Source of the DNA: Zeimonas sp050187175
GTDB lineage: Bacteria; Pseudomonadota; Gammaproteobacteria; Burkholderiales; Burkholderiaceae_E
Assembly (NCBI GenBank): GCA_050187175.1
Contig: JBFWXS010000023.1
Span: 10,849-74,848, forward strand
Reading direction: 5' to 3'
Length of the DNA stretch: 64,000 bases
Both the position numbers and the translations under genes were made by a program. The notes under the pieces are model-generated. The model was given only the letters and a program-made list of their open reading frames with translations. It was not told the DNA's origin and ran no database searches. Of this stretch, positions 53,012-61,617 are shown piece after piece (position 1 is the stretch's first letter; each line of letters starts with the position of its first letter).

Positions 53012-53986
53012 ATGTCCGCCAAACACCTGGACCTGCAGCTGCTGGCCATCTTCGACGCCATCATGTCGGAGCGCAACGTGACGCGCGCCGCCGACCGGCT
53101 CGCGCTCAGTCAGCCGGCCGTCAGCAAGGGCCTGATGCAGCTGCGCGAAGTGTTCGGCGATCCGCTGTTCCTGCGCAGCGGCCGCGGCGTGGTGCCCACG
53201 CATCGTGCGCTCGAGCTCACCGAAGAGGTGCGCAAGGCGATCACGGCGCTCAACGGCCTGCTCGGCCCCGCGCCCGTTTTCGACCCGGGTTCGGCACGCG
53301 CCGAATTCAATATCGGCGCCACCGACTACGTCTCGCTGGTGCTGCTGCCGGGGCTGATGGAACGGCTGGGCAAGGGCGCATCGCGCGTCTCGATCAAGGT
53401 GCAGATGATCGAACCGCTGACGCCCGAGGAGATGCTGCTGACCGGCAAGGTGGATCTCGCGCTGTCGACGGTCACCAGCACCTCGTTTCCGCTGCACCGC
53501 GAGGAGCTGTTCCGCGATGCGTACGTCTGCGTCTGCCGCGATGGGCATCCGCTGCTGAGTGAAGGAGCGGCGCAGGACGTGCTGGCGGCGCGCCGAGTGC
53601 CGACGCTGGCGCAGTTCGCGGCCAGCCGCCATCTGGCGATGCCGCGGCAGAACGGCGCGCGCGAGATGATCCTGCAGGACGTCATGCAACGCGCCGGCGT
53701 CAGCCGCGACGTCGCGATGCAGATTCCGTATCTGCTCGCGGTGCCGCCCGTCCTTCTGGCGACCGATCTGATCATGACGCTGGCATCGCGCGCGGCGGCA
53801 GCTCTGGCGCAGCAGCATCCGCTGTGCGTGCTGCCTCATCCGCTGCCGCTGCCGGAGTTTCCGGTGTTCCAGATATGGCACGACCGGACGCACCGCAGCG
53901 CCTCGCATCGCTGGCTGCGCGACGAGATCGCCGCCGCCGCGGCGCGGCTGCCGGCACTGCCGGCGGCGCAGCCCAGCGAACGCTGA
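53012..53986 (+). CDS. LysR-family transcriptional regulator
   Basis: A 324-residue LTTR of the NodD/PcpR-like group. The HTH is FDAIMSERNVTRAADRLALSQPAVSKGLMQLREVFGDPLFLR. The effector domain follows (FNIGATDYVSLVLLPGLMERL). ATG 53012 gives the normal start; the in-frame ATA-rich region from 52961 is rejected. It is divergent from the amidohydrolase/Bug unit and probably regulates it. It ends with an Ala/Pro-rich tail. Confidence 0.88.
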   Translation: MSAKHLDLQLLAIFDAIMSERNVTRAADRLALSQPAVSKGLMQLREVFGDPLFLRSGRGVVPTHRALELTEEVRKAITALNGLLGPAPVFDPGSARAEFNIGATDYVSLVLLPGLMERLGKGASRVSIKVQMIEPLTPEEMLLTGKVDLALSTVTSTSFPLHREELFRDAYVCVCRDGHPLLSEGAAQDVLAARRVPTLAQFAASRHLAMPRQNGAREMILQDVMQRAGVSRDVAMQIPYLLAVPPVLLATDLIMTLASRAAAALAQQHPLCVLPHPLPLPEFPVFQIWHDRTHRSASHRWLRDEIAAAAARLPALPAAQPSER

Positions 53987-54090
53987 GCGCCGGCCAGCCG
54001 GCGGGCTACAATCCGGTCATCCCCCGCGCTCAACCCCCGGGGCGCCCCGATCCCCTGCATGCGCCCGCTCGCGGGCGGAACGGAGACGCC

Positions 54091-55509
54091 ATGAACCAGC
54101 CCTACGCCTTCCTCGACGCGATCAAGCGTCCGCTGCCCGACGCGCTGACGGCGCAGCTGCGCGAACGGTTCGGCGATCGCTTCAGCACGGCGCAGGCCGT
54201 GCGCGACCATCACGGCCGCGACGAATCGCCGTTCCATCCGATTCCGCCCGATGCAGTGGTCTACGCGCACAGCACCGACGAGGTGGCGCAGATCGTCGCG
54301 TGGTGCGCCGAGCACGAGGTGCCGGTGATTCCGTTCGGCGTCGGCTCGTCGCTCGAAGGCCATCTGCTGGCGGTGCACGGCGGCCTCTCGATCGACCTGT
54401 CGCAGATGAACCGTCTGCTGGCGGTCAACCCGGAGGACCTGACGGTGACCGTGCAGGCCGGCGTCACGCGCAAGCAGCTCAACGACGAGCTGAAGTCGAC
54501 CGGACTGTTCTTCCCCATCGATCCGGGCGCCGACGCCAGCCTCGGCGGCATGGCCGCCACGCGCGCGTCGGGCACGAATGCGGTGCGCTACGGCACCATG
54601 AAGGAGAACGTGCTCGGCCTCACCGTCGTCACGGCCGAGGGCAAGGTCATCCGCACCGCGCGGCGCGCGAAGAAGTCGTCGGCCGGCTACGACCTGACGC
54701 GGCTGTTCGTCGGCTCGGAAGGAACGCTGGGCGTGATCACCGAGGTCACGCTGCGGCTGTATCCGATCCCCGAAGCGGCCTCGGCCGCGGTGGTCAATTT
54801 CCCCAGCCTCGCCGACGCGGTGCAGACCGTCATCGAGACCATCCAGCTCGGCGTGCCGGTGGCGCGCAGCGAGTTCCTCTGCGAGCAGACGATACGCGCC
54901 ATCAACGCGCACAGCCAGACGACGCTGCGCGAGGCGCCGACGCTGTTCTTCGAGTTCCACGGCACCGAATCGTCGGTCAAGGAGCAGGCCGAGCTGGTGC
55001 AGCAGCTGGCTCGCGAGCACGGCGGACAGGACTTCGAGTGGGCCACGCATCCGGAAGACCGCACGCGGCTGTGGAATGCGCGACACAACGCCTACTTCGC
55101 ATGCCTGCAGGCGCGCCCGGGCTGCCGCGCCATCTCCACCGATACCTGCGTACCGATCTCGCGGCTGGCCGAATCGATCACCGGCGCGCGGCGCATCCTC
55201 GATACCGCCGCCTTCCCGACGATGCTGCTGGGCCACGTCGGCGACGGCAACTTCCACGCCGTGCTGCTCATCGATCCCGACGACACCGCGGAACGCGCCG
55301 AGGCCGAACGGCTGAACGACGAGATCGTCCGGCTGGCGCTGGCGATGGACGGCACCTGCACCGGCGAGCACGGCGTCGGACTGCACAAGATGGGCTTCCT
55401 CGTCGAAGAGGCGGGCGACGACGCGATCGACCTGATGCGCCGGATCAAGCGCGCGCTCGATCCTAAGAACATTCTGAATCCCGGCAAGATCTTCCAGCTG
55501 GAGCCATAG
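54091..55509 (+). CDS. FAD-linked 2-hydroxyacid dehydrogenase (D-lactate dehydrogenase/GlcD type)
   Basis: A 472-residue VAO-family flavoprotein. The FAD domain has VPVIPFGVGSSLEGHLLAVHGGLSIDLSQMN, FFPIDPGADASLGGMAATRASGTNAVRYGTM and RLFVGSEGTLGVITEVTLRLYP. The cap has LGHVGDGNFHAVLLID, CTGEHGVGLHKMGF and KNILNPGKIFQLEP. It is typical of D-lactate dehydrogenase (cytochrome) enzymes. Stand-alone, unlike the glcDEF set. CGGAGACGCC precedes ATG 54091. It would feed electrons to the respiratory chain. Confidence 0.9.
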   Translation: MNQPYAFLDAIKRPLPDALTAQLRERFGDRFSTAQAVRDHHGRDESPFHPIPPDAVVYAHSTDEVAQIVAWCAEHEVPVIPFGVGSSLEGHLLAVHGGLSIDLSQMNRLLAVNPEDLTVTVQAGVTRKQLNDELKSTGLFFPIDPGADASLGGMAATRASGTNAVRYGTMKENVLGLTVVTAEGKVIRTARRAKKSSAGYDLTRLFVGSEGTLGVITEVTLRLYPIPEAASAAVVNFPSLADAVQTVIETIQLGVPVARSEFLCEQTIRAINAHSQTTLREAPTLFFEFHGTESSVKEQAELVQQLAREHGGQDFEWATHPEDRTRLWNARHNAYFACLQARPGCRAISTDTCVPISRLAESITGARRILDTAAFPTMLLGHVGDGNFHAVLLIDPDDTAERAEAERLNDEIVRLALAMDGTCTGEHGVGLHKMGFLVEEAGDDAIDLMRRIKRALDPKNILNPGKIFQLEP

Positions 55510-55529
55510 GACAGGACGGCGGCTGCGGC

Positions 55530-55697
55530 GGCTTGCGGAAGCTCTACGACGATGGAGACCGCAGCGGCGTGCTTTCGGAGTATGCCGATCGTCTTGAAGA
55601 TCTCCTGTCAATATTGTCTGTTGCCGAAACGTTGAAGGATCTCGATCTCCCGTCATTGCCACTGAGAACCATCTTCGCAATGGAGCGCAAACCATGA
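55530..55697 (+). pseudogene. higB: higB toxin remnant
   Basis: The plus frame reads GLRKLYDDGDRSGV, then EYADRLEDLLSILSVAETLKDLDLPS, the first half of a RelE/HigB toxin. It has no start codon and runs on from the 3' side of the flavoprotein gene. After DLPS the expected core strands (LKGxxxGxWSVxVxxNWRxxF) are absent and the frame ends LPLRTIFAMERKP. Its stop still overlaps the higA start (ATGATG). So both the front and the catalytic core are lost. Confidence 0.7.
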
Positions 55698-55978
55698 TGA
55701 AGAACCCACCACATCCCGGAAGGATTGTCCGCAGCGAAATCCTGGAATCTTTTGGTTTGTCGGTCGGCGAAGCGGCCGCGAAGCTCGGCGTTAGTCGCCC
55801 GCATCTGAGCAACCTGCTCAATGGAAAGGTAGGCATTTCGCCCGAGATGGCGATCCGCCTGGGCAAAGCGCTCGGCAACGAGCCTGATTTCTGGCTCCGT
55901 CTGCAGCGCCAGTACGATCTTGCTCAGGCGCTCAAGAACGCAGGCCAGATCAAGGTTTCGAAGCTCATCCCAGCATAG
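55694..55978 (+). CDS. higA: HigA-family antitoxin
   Basis: A 94-residue XRE-type antitoxin. HPGRIVRSEILESFGLSVGEAAAKLGVSRPHLSNLLNGKVGISPEMAIRLGKALG is the classic HigA helix-turn-helix, and NEPDFWLRLQRQYDLAQA follows. GGAGC precedes the ATG. Its HigB partner upstream is broken, so it is an orphan antitoxin that may still bind DNA. Confidence 0.88.
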   Translation: MMKNPPHPGRIVRSEILESFGLSVGEAAAKLGVSRPHLSNLLNGKVGISPEMAIRLGKALGNEPDFWLRLQRQYDLAQALKNAGQIKVSKLIPA

Positions 55979-56060
55979 CCACGGCCTGCCGGAAGCCTCC
56001 GCGGCGTTTGCCTAGCGGCGCTCTCCCGCCCGCGCGCATCAGATCAGGTATCTTGCGCGG

Positions 56061-57521
56061 ATGGACACTCTCAGCTTCTTCTGGCACGACTACGAGACCT
56101 TCGGCCGCGTGCCGCGGCGCGACCGGCCGGCTCAGTTCGCCGGCATCCGCACCGACGCGGGGCTGAACGAGCTCGACGACGCGGTGATGCTGTACTGCAA
56201 GCCGGCGCCCGATTACCTGCCCGATCCCGAATCCTGCCTGCTAACCGGCATCGTGCCGCAGCAATGCCTGGCGCAGGGCGTACCCGAACCCGAGTTCGCG
56301 GCACGCATCGAGCAGGCGCTCGCGCGCCCCGGGACGATAGGCGTCGGCTATAACAGCCTGCGCTTCGACGACGAAGTGACGCGCCATCTGTTCTGGCGCA
56401 ATCTGATCGATCCGTATGCGCGCGAGTGGCAGAACGGCTGCGGGCGCTGGGACCTGCTCGACGTCGTGCGCTGCGCCTACGCGCTGCGCCCCGACGGCAT
56501 CGAATGGCCGCGCCACGACGACGGCCGCCCGTCGTTCAAGCTCGAGCATCTGAGCGCCGCCAACGGGCTGGCGCACGAAGCGGCGCACGACGCGCTGTCG
56601 GACGTGCGCGCGACGATCGCGCTGGCGCGGCTGATCCGCGACCGCCAGCCGCGGCTGTGGGACTTCTGCCTGAAGCTGCGCAGCAAGGACGCCGTGATCG
56701 ACGAGATCGGCGTCGGGCGCCCGTTCCTGCACGTCTCGGGCATGTATTCGGCCGAGCGCGGCTGCATGGCGCTGGTCTGGCCGCTGGCGCCGCATCCGGT
56801 CAACCGCAACGAGCTGATCGTCTGGGATCTGTCGGAGGACCCGGCCCTGCTGGCCGGCCTGGACGCCGCTGCCATCCGCGAACGGCTGTATACGCGCCAG
56901 GACGAGCTGCCCGAAGGCGTCAAGCGCCTGCCGATCAAGACGCTGCACCTGAATCGTTCGCCCATCGTCATCGGCCAGCTGAAGACGATCAGCGCGCAGA
57001 CGGCCGAGCGCTGGCAGCTCGACCTGGCGCTGGCGATGCGGCACGCGGAACTGGCCGCGCGCCAGCCGGCACCCCCGGCCGAGCTGTGGCGCGACGTCTT
57101 CGTGCGCCCGCCGGCCGCGACGCCGCCCGACGTCGACGAGGACCTGTACGGCGGCTTCGTCGGCCGCAACGACCGGCGGCTGCTCGACCGGCTGCGCACG
57201 CTGCCGCCGGCCGAACTGGCGATGCAGCGCCCGTCCTTCGAGGACCCGCGTCTCGAAGAAATACTGTTCCGCTATCGCGCCCGCGCCTACCCCGAGACGC
57301 TGGACGACGACGAGCGCCGCCGCTGGCAGACGCATTGCAGCGAGCGGCTGCACGACGGCGCCGGCGGCGCGCTGACGCTGCAGCGCTTCTTCGAGCGCAT
57401 CGACGAGCTGAACGACGAGGCCGACGAACGCGGCCAGGACATTCTCGGCGCGCTGGTCGACTATGCGCAGGACATCGCCCCGGGGCGGCCGTTGACGCCG
57501 CCGGGCCATCGGGCGCCGTGA
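56061..57521 (+). CDS. sbcB: Exodeoxyribonuclease I
   Basis: A 486-residue DEDDh 3'-5' single-strand exonuclease. The first motif is FFWHDYETFGRVPRRDRPAQFAGIRTD, VGYNSLRFDDEVTRHLFWRN is the second, and AAHDALSDVRATIALARLI carries the last His/Asp pair. The C-terminal SH3-like and helical parts follow (ELAMQRPSFEDPRLEEILFRYRARA). It acts in mismatch repair and recombination. Length matches the family. Confidence 0.93.
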   Translation: MDTLSFFWHDYETFGRVPRRDRPAQFAGIRTDAGLNELDDAVMLYCKPAPDYLPDPESCLLTGIVPQQCLAQGVPEPEFAARIEQALARPGTIGVGYNSLRFDDEVTRHLFWRNLIDPYAREWQNGCGRWDLLDVVRCAYALRPDGIEWPRHDDGRPSFKLEHLSAANGLAHEAAHDALSDVRATIALARLIRDRQPRLWDFCLKLRSKDAVIDEIGVGRPFLHVSGMYSAERGCMALVWPLAPHPVNRNELIVWDLSEDPALLAGLDAAAIRERLYTRQDELPEGVKRLPIKTLHLNRSPIVIGQLKTISAQTAERWQLDLALAMRHAELAARQPAPPAELWRDVFVRPPAATPPDVDEDLYGGFVGRNDRRLLDRLRTLPPAELAMQRPSFEDPRLEEILFRYRARAYPETLDDDERRRWQTHCSERLHDGAGGALTLQRFFERIDELNDEADERGQDILGALVDYAQDIAPGRPLTPPGHRAP

Positions 57522-57555
57522 CGAACGCCGCCCGCCCACGCTTCGGAGTCCCGCC

Positions 57556-58107
57556 ATGGGCAATCGCCTGACCCGCATCGCCACGCGCACCGGCGACGAC
57601 GGCAGCACCGGCCTCGGCGACGGCAGCCGCACGGTCAAGGACCATGCACGCATCGCCGCCATCGGCGACGTCGACGAGCTGAACTCGACACTCGGCCTGC
57701 TGCTGAGCGAAGCGCTGCCCGACGACATCCGCGACGCACTGACCGGCATCCAGCACGATCTGTTCGACCTCGGCGGCGAACTGTGCATCCCGGGATTCGA
57801 CAATCTCACCGACGCGCAGGTGGCGCGGCTCGATGCGCTGCTGGAGACCTATAACGCCGATCTGCCTCGGCTGCAGGAGTTCATCCTGCCCGGCGGCAGC
57901 CGCGCGGCCGCGCTGGCCCACGTCGCGCGCACCGTCTGCCGGCGCGCCGAACGCACGCTGGTCGCGCTCGGCCGGCACGAGAACCTGAGATCCGCCCCCC
58001 GGCAGTACGTCAACCGGCTGTCGGACCTGCTGTTCGTCCTGGCGCGCGACCTGAACCGGCGCGCCGGCTGCGGCGACGTGCTGTGGCAGAAGGGCAGAGC
58101 ACGCTGA
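57556..58107 (+). CDS. PduO-type cob(I)alamin adenosyltransferase
   Basis: A 183-residue ATP:corrinoid adenosyltransferase. The signature is RIATRTGDDGSTGLGDGSRTVKDHARIAAIGDVDELNSTLGL. FILPGGSRAAALAHVARTVCRRAER and YVNRLSDLLFVLARDLN follow. It forms adenosylcobalamin from cob(I)alamin. ATG 57556 lies 34 nt after sbcB, so they may be cotranscribed. The family's typical length is 180-190. Confidence 0.92.
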   Translation: MGNRLTRIATRTGDDGSTGLGDGSRTVKDHARIAAIGDVDELNSTLGLLLSEALPDDIRDALTGIQHDLFDLGGELCIPGFDNLTDAQVARLDALLETYNADLPRLQEFILPGGSRAAALAHVARTVCRRAERTLVALGRHENLRSAPRQYVNRLSDLLFVLARDLNRRAGCGDVLWQKGRAR

Positions 58108-58194
58108 TCGCCGCGCCGCGCCGTGCCGCGCCGTACCGCACAGCGCGGCCCGGCACGGCACGAGAGTTCAACTCCTTCCGACGAGGAGGACACC

Positions 58195-58548
58195 ATGCAA
58201 TACCGTGGAAGCTGCCATTGCGGCAACGTGGCCTTCGAGATCGACACCGGGCAGCCGCTCGATTCGGTCCTGTCCTGCAACTGCTCGATCTGCTCGCGCA
58301 AGGGTTCGCTGCTGTGGTTCCTGCCGCGCGAACAGCTGCGGCTGAACACGCCTGAGGGCGAGCTGTCGACCTACACGTTCAACAAGCACCTCATCAAGCA
58401 TCGGTTCTGCCCGAACTGCGGCATGCATCCGTATGCGGAGGGCACGAACCCGCAGGGCCAGGCCATGGCGGCGGTGAACGTCCGCTGCCTGGAAGGCGTC
58501 GACCTAGAGGCGCTGAAGGTCACGCACTTCGACGGGCGAAGCGCCTAG
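58195..58548 (+). CDS. GFA (glutathione-dependent formaldehyde-activating)/CENP-V family protein
   Basis: A 117-residue zinc protein. Cysteine ligands are in GSCHCGNVAFEI, LSCNCSICSRKG and HRFCPNCGMHPYAEG. The fold is the beta-tent of Gfa. Biochemical roles in this family are mostly unproved. ATG 58195 has GAGGAGGA upstream. It converges on the gntR gene with only 1 nt between them. Confidence 0.87.
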   Translation: MQYRGSCHCGNVAFEIDTGQPLDSVLSCNCSICSRKGSLLWFLPREQLRLNTPEGELSTYTFNKHLIKHRFCPNCGMHPYAEGTNPQGQAMAAVNVRCLEGVDLEALKVTHFDGRSA

Positions 58549-58549
58549 C

Positions 58550-59359
58550 CTATATCGACGGATGCTCCGCGGCTTCATAGCCCTCGGAGAAATGAAGAAA
58601 ACGCGGCGTCGGCGGGATGAAGTATTCCTGGTAGTAGATGGAACGTCCCTGCCCGGCGCGCGCGATGGCGTACAGATAGATTCCCGTCAAAGGCGGGGGC
58701 TTTCCCAGCGCCGCGCAGATGTCGGCCGCGAACTCCATCATCCGCAGATCACGCGTGATATGCGTGATCGGCAAGTGGCATTCGCGGGCGATCAGCGTAC
58801 GGAAGTTGGTCCCGTTGAGCTCGCCGATCGGGCACTCCCAGAAATAGCCCAATAGCTCGGTGCTCGCGTAGAAACGGCTGTAGACGGTGAATTCGCCGCC
58901 GATATCGAGCTGGCGGTCGATGCGCATGATCCGGCCGTCCCCGATGTAGTCGTTCCAGGGGCCGCGCTCCCTGGTGGACTGGCGCTTCACCGACTTCGGG
59001 TAAACGGGAAGAGTCTTCGTGCCGCTTTCATCGAGGAAGCGGCAATGCCACGGATCCTCGATCTCGCGCCTGGGGCCGGCGACGAAGGTCGCGAGCCCCT
59101 GCTGGCGGACGACCAGCCCCTGCCCCGCCAGGCCGCGAAGCGCGCGCTGGACGGTACCCAGACTCAGCCGCGTCGATTCCACGAGCGCCTTCTCGGTCGG
59201 CAGCCGTTCACCCTGCTTCCATTTGCCTGCGCTGATGGCGTCGACCAGGGCCTCCTGGAGTCGGATGTACTTCGGCACGCCTCTTCGATCGGGCTGTGCG
59301 AGCTGGCGATGCAGATCCGAAAGGGGATCGCGCGAAACGGAAACGGTATCTGCGGTCAC
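58550..59359 (-). CDS. GntR-family regulator (UTRA subfamily), copy 2
   Basis: A 269-residue repressor. HTH: YIRLQEALVDAISAGKWKQGERLPTEKALVESTRLSLGTVQRALRGLAGQGLVV. A UTRA domain follows (DGRIMRIDRQLDIGGEFTVYSRFYAS, then GRSIYYQEYFIPP). I chose GTG 59359 (GGAG upstream) because the longer frame to 59443 runs through the palindrome at 59381-59398. It is divergent from the second TauD/Bug operon and likely represses it. Confidence 0.85.
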   Translation of the reverse strand: MTADTVSVSRDPLSDLHRQLAQPDRRGVPKYIRLQEALVDAISAGKWKQGERLPTEKALVESTRLSLGTVQRALRGLAGQGLVVRQQGLATFVAGPRREIEDPWHCRFLDESGTKTLPVYPKSVKRQSTRERGPWNDYIGDGRIMRIDRQLDIGGEFTVYSRFYASTELLGYFWECPIGELNGTNFRTLIARECHLPITHITRDLRMMEFAADICAALGKPPPLTGIYLYAIARAGQGRSIYYQEYFIPPTPRFLHFSEGYEAAEHPSI

Positions 59360-59380
59360 GAGATTTGCTTTCTCCGCACT

Positions 59381-59398
59381 GCTATAGCGTTCTATAGC
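59381..59398. promoter_or_regulatory. Candidate GntR operator 1: inverted repeat GCTATAG-CGTT-CTATAGC
   Basis: A perfect 7-bp dyad upstream of gntR copy 2. It shares CTATAG and overall spacing with the site at 59480-59497. A minus-strand TATAGA lies inside, so autoregulation is possible. Confidence 0.6.
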
Positions 59399-59468
59399 AC
59401 GTATTCTGCCAGAGGCAGTAAGCACTCCTCCGCACCGCACCACTGTCGATGATCCGCTTGAACAGGCA

Positions 59469-59497
59469 TTGACTCTACTACTATGCAGTACTATAGT
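59469..59497 (+). promoter_or_regulatory. Near-consensus promoter of the second TauD/Bug operon
   Basis: TTGACT (59469-59474), a 17-nt spacer, TATAGT (59492-59497), about 30 nt before the start codon. The operator-like site 59480-59497 covers the spacer and the -10. Confidence 0.65.
59480..59497. promoter_or_regulatory. Candidate GntR operator 2: ACTAT-8 nt-ATAGT
   Basis: An imperfect copy of operator 1: ACTATGCAGTACTATAGT against GCTATAGCGTTCTATAGC. It lies over the promoter, 99 bp from operator 1. Confidence 0.55.
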
Positions 59498-59526
59498 TTT
59501 TCAAAACACCGCGAGGAGGAGATCAA

Positions 59527-60615
59527 ATGGAGACCAGGCTCACGCCGCCGATGCCGGGCGCGCCGATCGACAAGGCGCCGGGGCTGTGGCGCGGACAGGA
59601 CCTGCAGGACCGGACGGACTGGATCTTCCGTTTTCCTGACGAAATGCTTGCGGAGATCGAACAGGCGCTGCGCGGCGTTCAGGCGCGCCGGCTCGCACCG
59701 CCGGACTTCCGGAAGGAAGACTTCCCGCTGCCCAGGTTCTCCGCCGTTCTGGCGCAGATGCTCGATGAGCTCGAGAACGGCCGCGGCATCTTCCTGATGC
59801 GCGGGTTCCCGATCGAGCGCTTCAGCCTGGCCGAGGCGCAGATGATCTTCTGGGGCATAGGCCTGCATCTGGGCACGGCCGTTTCGCAGAACGCCGACGG
59901 ACACCTGGTGGGTCACGTGCGAAACATGGGTTTGAGCGTTCAGAACACCAACGTACGCGCCTATCAGACGAACGCCGAGCTGTTCTTCCACAACGACATG
60001 TGCGACGTGCTGCTGCTGCTGATGCTGAAGAAGGCGAAGGCGGGAGGCGTCAACCGGGTCGTCAGCGTCACCGCAATCCAGAACGAGATTCAACGACGTC
60101 GTCCCGATCTGCTCGAGGAACTGTATCGCCCCTTCTACATCGATCGCCGCGGCGAGAAGGGGCGGCCGGACGAAGGCGACCTGCCCTACTTCGCCATGCC
60201 CATCCTCAGCTATCACAAAGGACTGGTGACGGCACGCTACACGCTGCGCTCATACATCGAGTCGGCCCAGCGCTTTCCCGGCGTTCCGCCGCTCACGAAA
60301 AAGCAGAACGACGCGCTCGATCTGTTCGAGGCCGTGGCGAACGAACCGGGCATGGCCGTCTCGTTCGAGATGGAGCCGGGCGATTTCCAGCTGCTGAACA
60401 ACTACTGTGTCCTGCACTCGCGCAACAACGTCGTCGACCATGACGAGCCCGACCGCCGTCGACACCTGCTGCGCCTGTGGCTGGCCGCCCCGAACAGCCG
60501 CGAGCTGCCGCCCACCTTCGAGAAGCGCTTCGGCAGCTGCGCGTCGGGTGCGGTTCGCGGCGGCGTAGCGCCGCGTGATCCTGCATCCAGAGGCGTGGTC
60601 GAACAGATCGTCTAG
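59527..60615 (+). CDS. TauD/TfdA-family Fe(II)/2-oxoglutarate-type dioxygenase (copy 2)
   Basis: A 362-residue paralogue of the gene at 30758. The HxD motif is FFHNDMCD (His155, Asp157). The distal histidine is VLHSRNN (His297), with RRRHLLRLW for the co-substrate. Shared blocks are FPLPRF, FWGIGLHLGTAVSQNADGHLVGHVRNMG and RSYIESAQRFPGVP. GAGGAGGAG precedes the ATG. First gene of the operon. It likely hydroxylates the compound captured by the Bug receptor that follows. Confidence 0.87.
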   Translation: METRLTPPMPGAPIDKAPGLWRGQDLQDRTDWIFRFPDEMLAEIEQALRGVQARRLAPPDFRKEDFPLPRFSAVLAQMLDELENGRGIFLMRGFPIERFSLAEAQMIFWGIGLHLGTAVSQNADGHLVGHVRNMGLSVQNTNVRAYQTNAELFFHNDMCDVLLLLMLKKAKAGGVNRVVSVTAIQNEIQRRRPDLLEELYRPFYIDRRGEKGRPDEGDLPYFAMPILSYHKGLVTARYTLRSYIESAQRFPGVPPLTKKQNDALDLFEAVANEPGMAVSFEMEPGDFQLLNNYCVLHSRNNVVDHDEPDRRRHLLRLWLAAPNSRELPPTFEKRFGSCASGAVRGGVAPRDPASRGVVEQIV

Positions 60616-60625
60616 GGAGACATCG

Positions 60626-61615
60626 ATGGTCCCTTCCAATCCATTGCGCGCAGCGGCGGGGATGGTCTTCGCGCTGCTCTGCGCGACTGCGGCTGCGCAG
60701 TCGTATCCGTCCAAGCCGGTCACCTTGATCGTCCCGTACGGAACGGGCGGCACGGCCGACATTTCGGCGCGCGGCTTCGCCGCCATCGCGCAGAAGTATC
60801 TGGGGCAGCCCATCGTGGTCCAGAATCGGCCCGGCGCCAGCGGGATCATCGGATCGAAGCATGTGCACGATTCGTCGAACGACGGATACACGCTGCTCGC
60901 CGCGCGCATCAGCTCGCAGGTTGCCCTGCCGGCGCTGGAGCCGAGGATGGTGCCGTATCCATGGGATGCGTTCACGATCGTCGGGCTGCTGGAGTTCAAT
61001 CCGTTCACCTGCATCGTGAGCGCACGATCGCCGTACAAGACGCTTCAGGACCTGCTGTCCGCCATCAAGGCCAGGCCAGGCAAGCTCAACGTCGCGGTGG
61101 CCGGCGCCGCCGATGCGTCCGTCGTGATGCCGGTGCTCGCGCTTCGCAGCTACGGCCTGCCCGCCGACGCCGCGACGCAGATCCAGTACAAGGGCGGCGG
61201 GGACATGCTCATTGCCGTGCTCGGCGGACACGTCGACTTCAGCTGCAACAGCATTCCCTCGTTCATGAGCGCGCTCAGCAGCGGCGACGCGCGTGCATTG
61301 GTGGTCACGTCCGAAAGCCGCCTGCCCGAGCTTCCGCTCGCACCCACGCCGGCGGAGGTCGCCATGCCCAGCCTGCGCACGGTGAACGCATGGGGTGCGC
61401 TCTACGGCCCACCGAGCCTTCCGCAAAACGTGCTCGACAAGTGGTCCGAAGTGCTCGCCAAGGTGGCGGCGGACCCCGAATGGCTTCGGCAGCTCCGAGG
61501 GCGGGCGGCCGTGCAAGGCATAGGAACGATGTCGCTGGCCGAAGAGCGCAGGTTCATCGCGGCGCAATACGAAGAGTACCGCGCACTCGCGCCGCTGCTC
61601 ACGACGAACAAGTAG
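60626..61615 (+). CDS. Bug/TctC-family tripartite tricarboxylate receptor
   Basis: A 329-residue periplasmic binding protein. The signal region is LRAAAGMVFALLCATAAAQ, then SYPSKPVTLIVPYGTGGTADIS. RPGASGIIGSKHVHDSSNDGYTLLAAR, IQYKGGGDMLIAVLGGHVDF and APTPAEVAMPSLRTVNAWG follow. ATG 60626 has AGGGAG upstream, 10 nt after the dioxygenase stop. It probably supplies the substrate of the operon's enzymes. Confidence 0.9.
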   Translation: MVPSNPLRAAAGMVFALLCATAAAQSYPSKPVTLIVPYGTGGTADISARGFAAIAQKYLGQPIVVQNRPGASGIIGSKHVHDSSNDGYTLLAARISSQVALPALEPRMVPYPWDAFTIVGLLEFNPFTCIVSARSPYKTLQDLLSAIKARPGKLNVAVAGAADASVVMPVLALRSYGLPADAATQIQYKGGGDMLIAVLGGHVDFSCNSIPSFMSALSSGDARALVVTSESRLPELPLAPTPAEVAMPSLRTVNAWGALYGPPSLPQNVLDKWSEVLAKVAADPEWLRQLRGRAAVQGIGTMSLAEERRFIAAQYEEYRALAPLLTTNK

Positions 61616-61617
61616 CG

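Noticed and set aside
53836..55878. 680-codon minus-strand open frame
   Set aside because: It is antisense to the FAD-linked dehydrogenase and higA. The plus-strand genes have clear family motifs.
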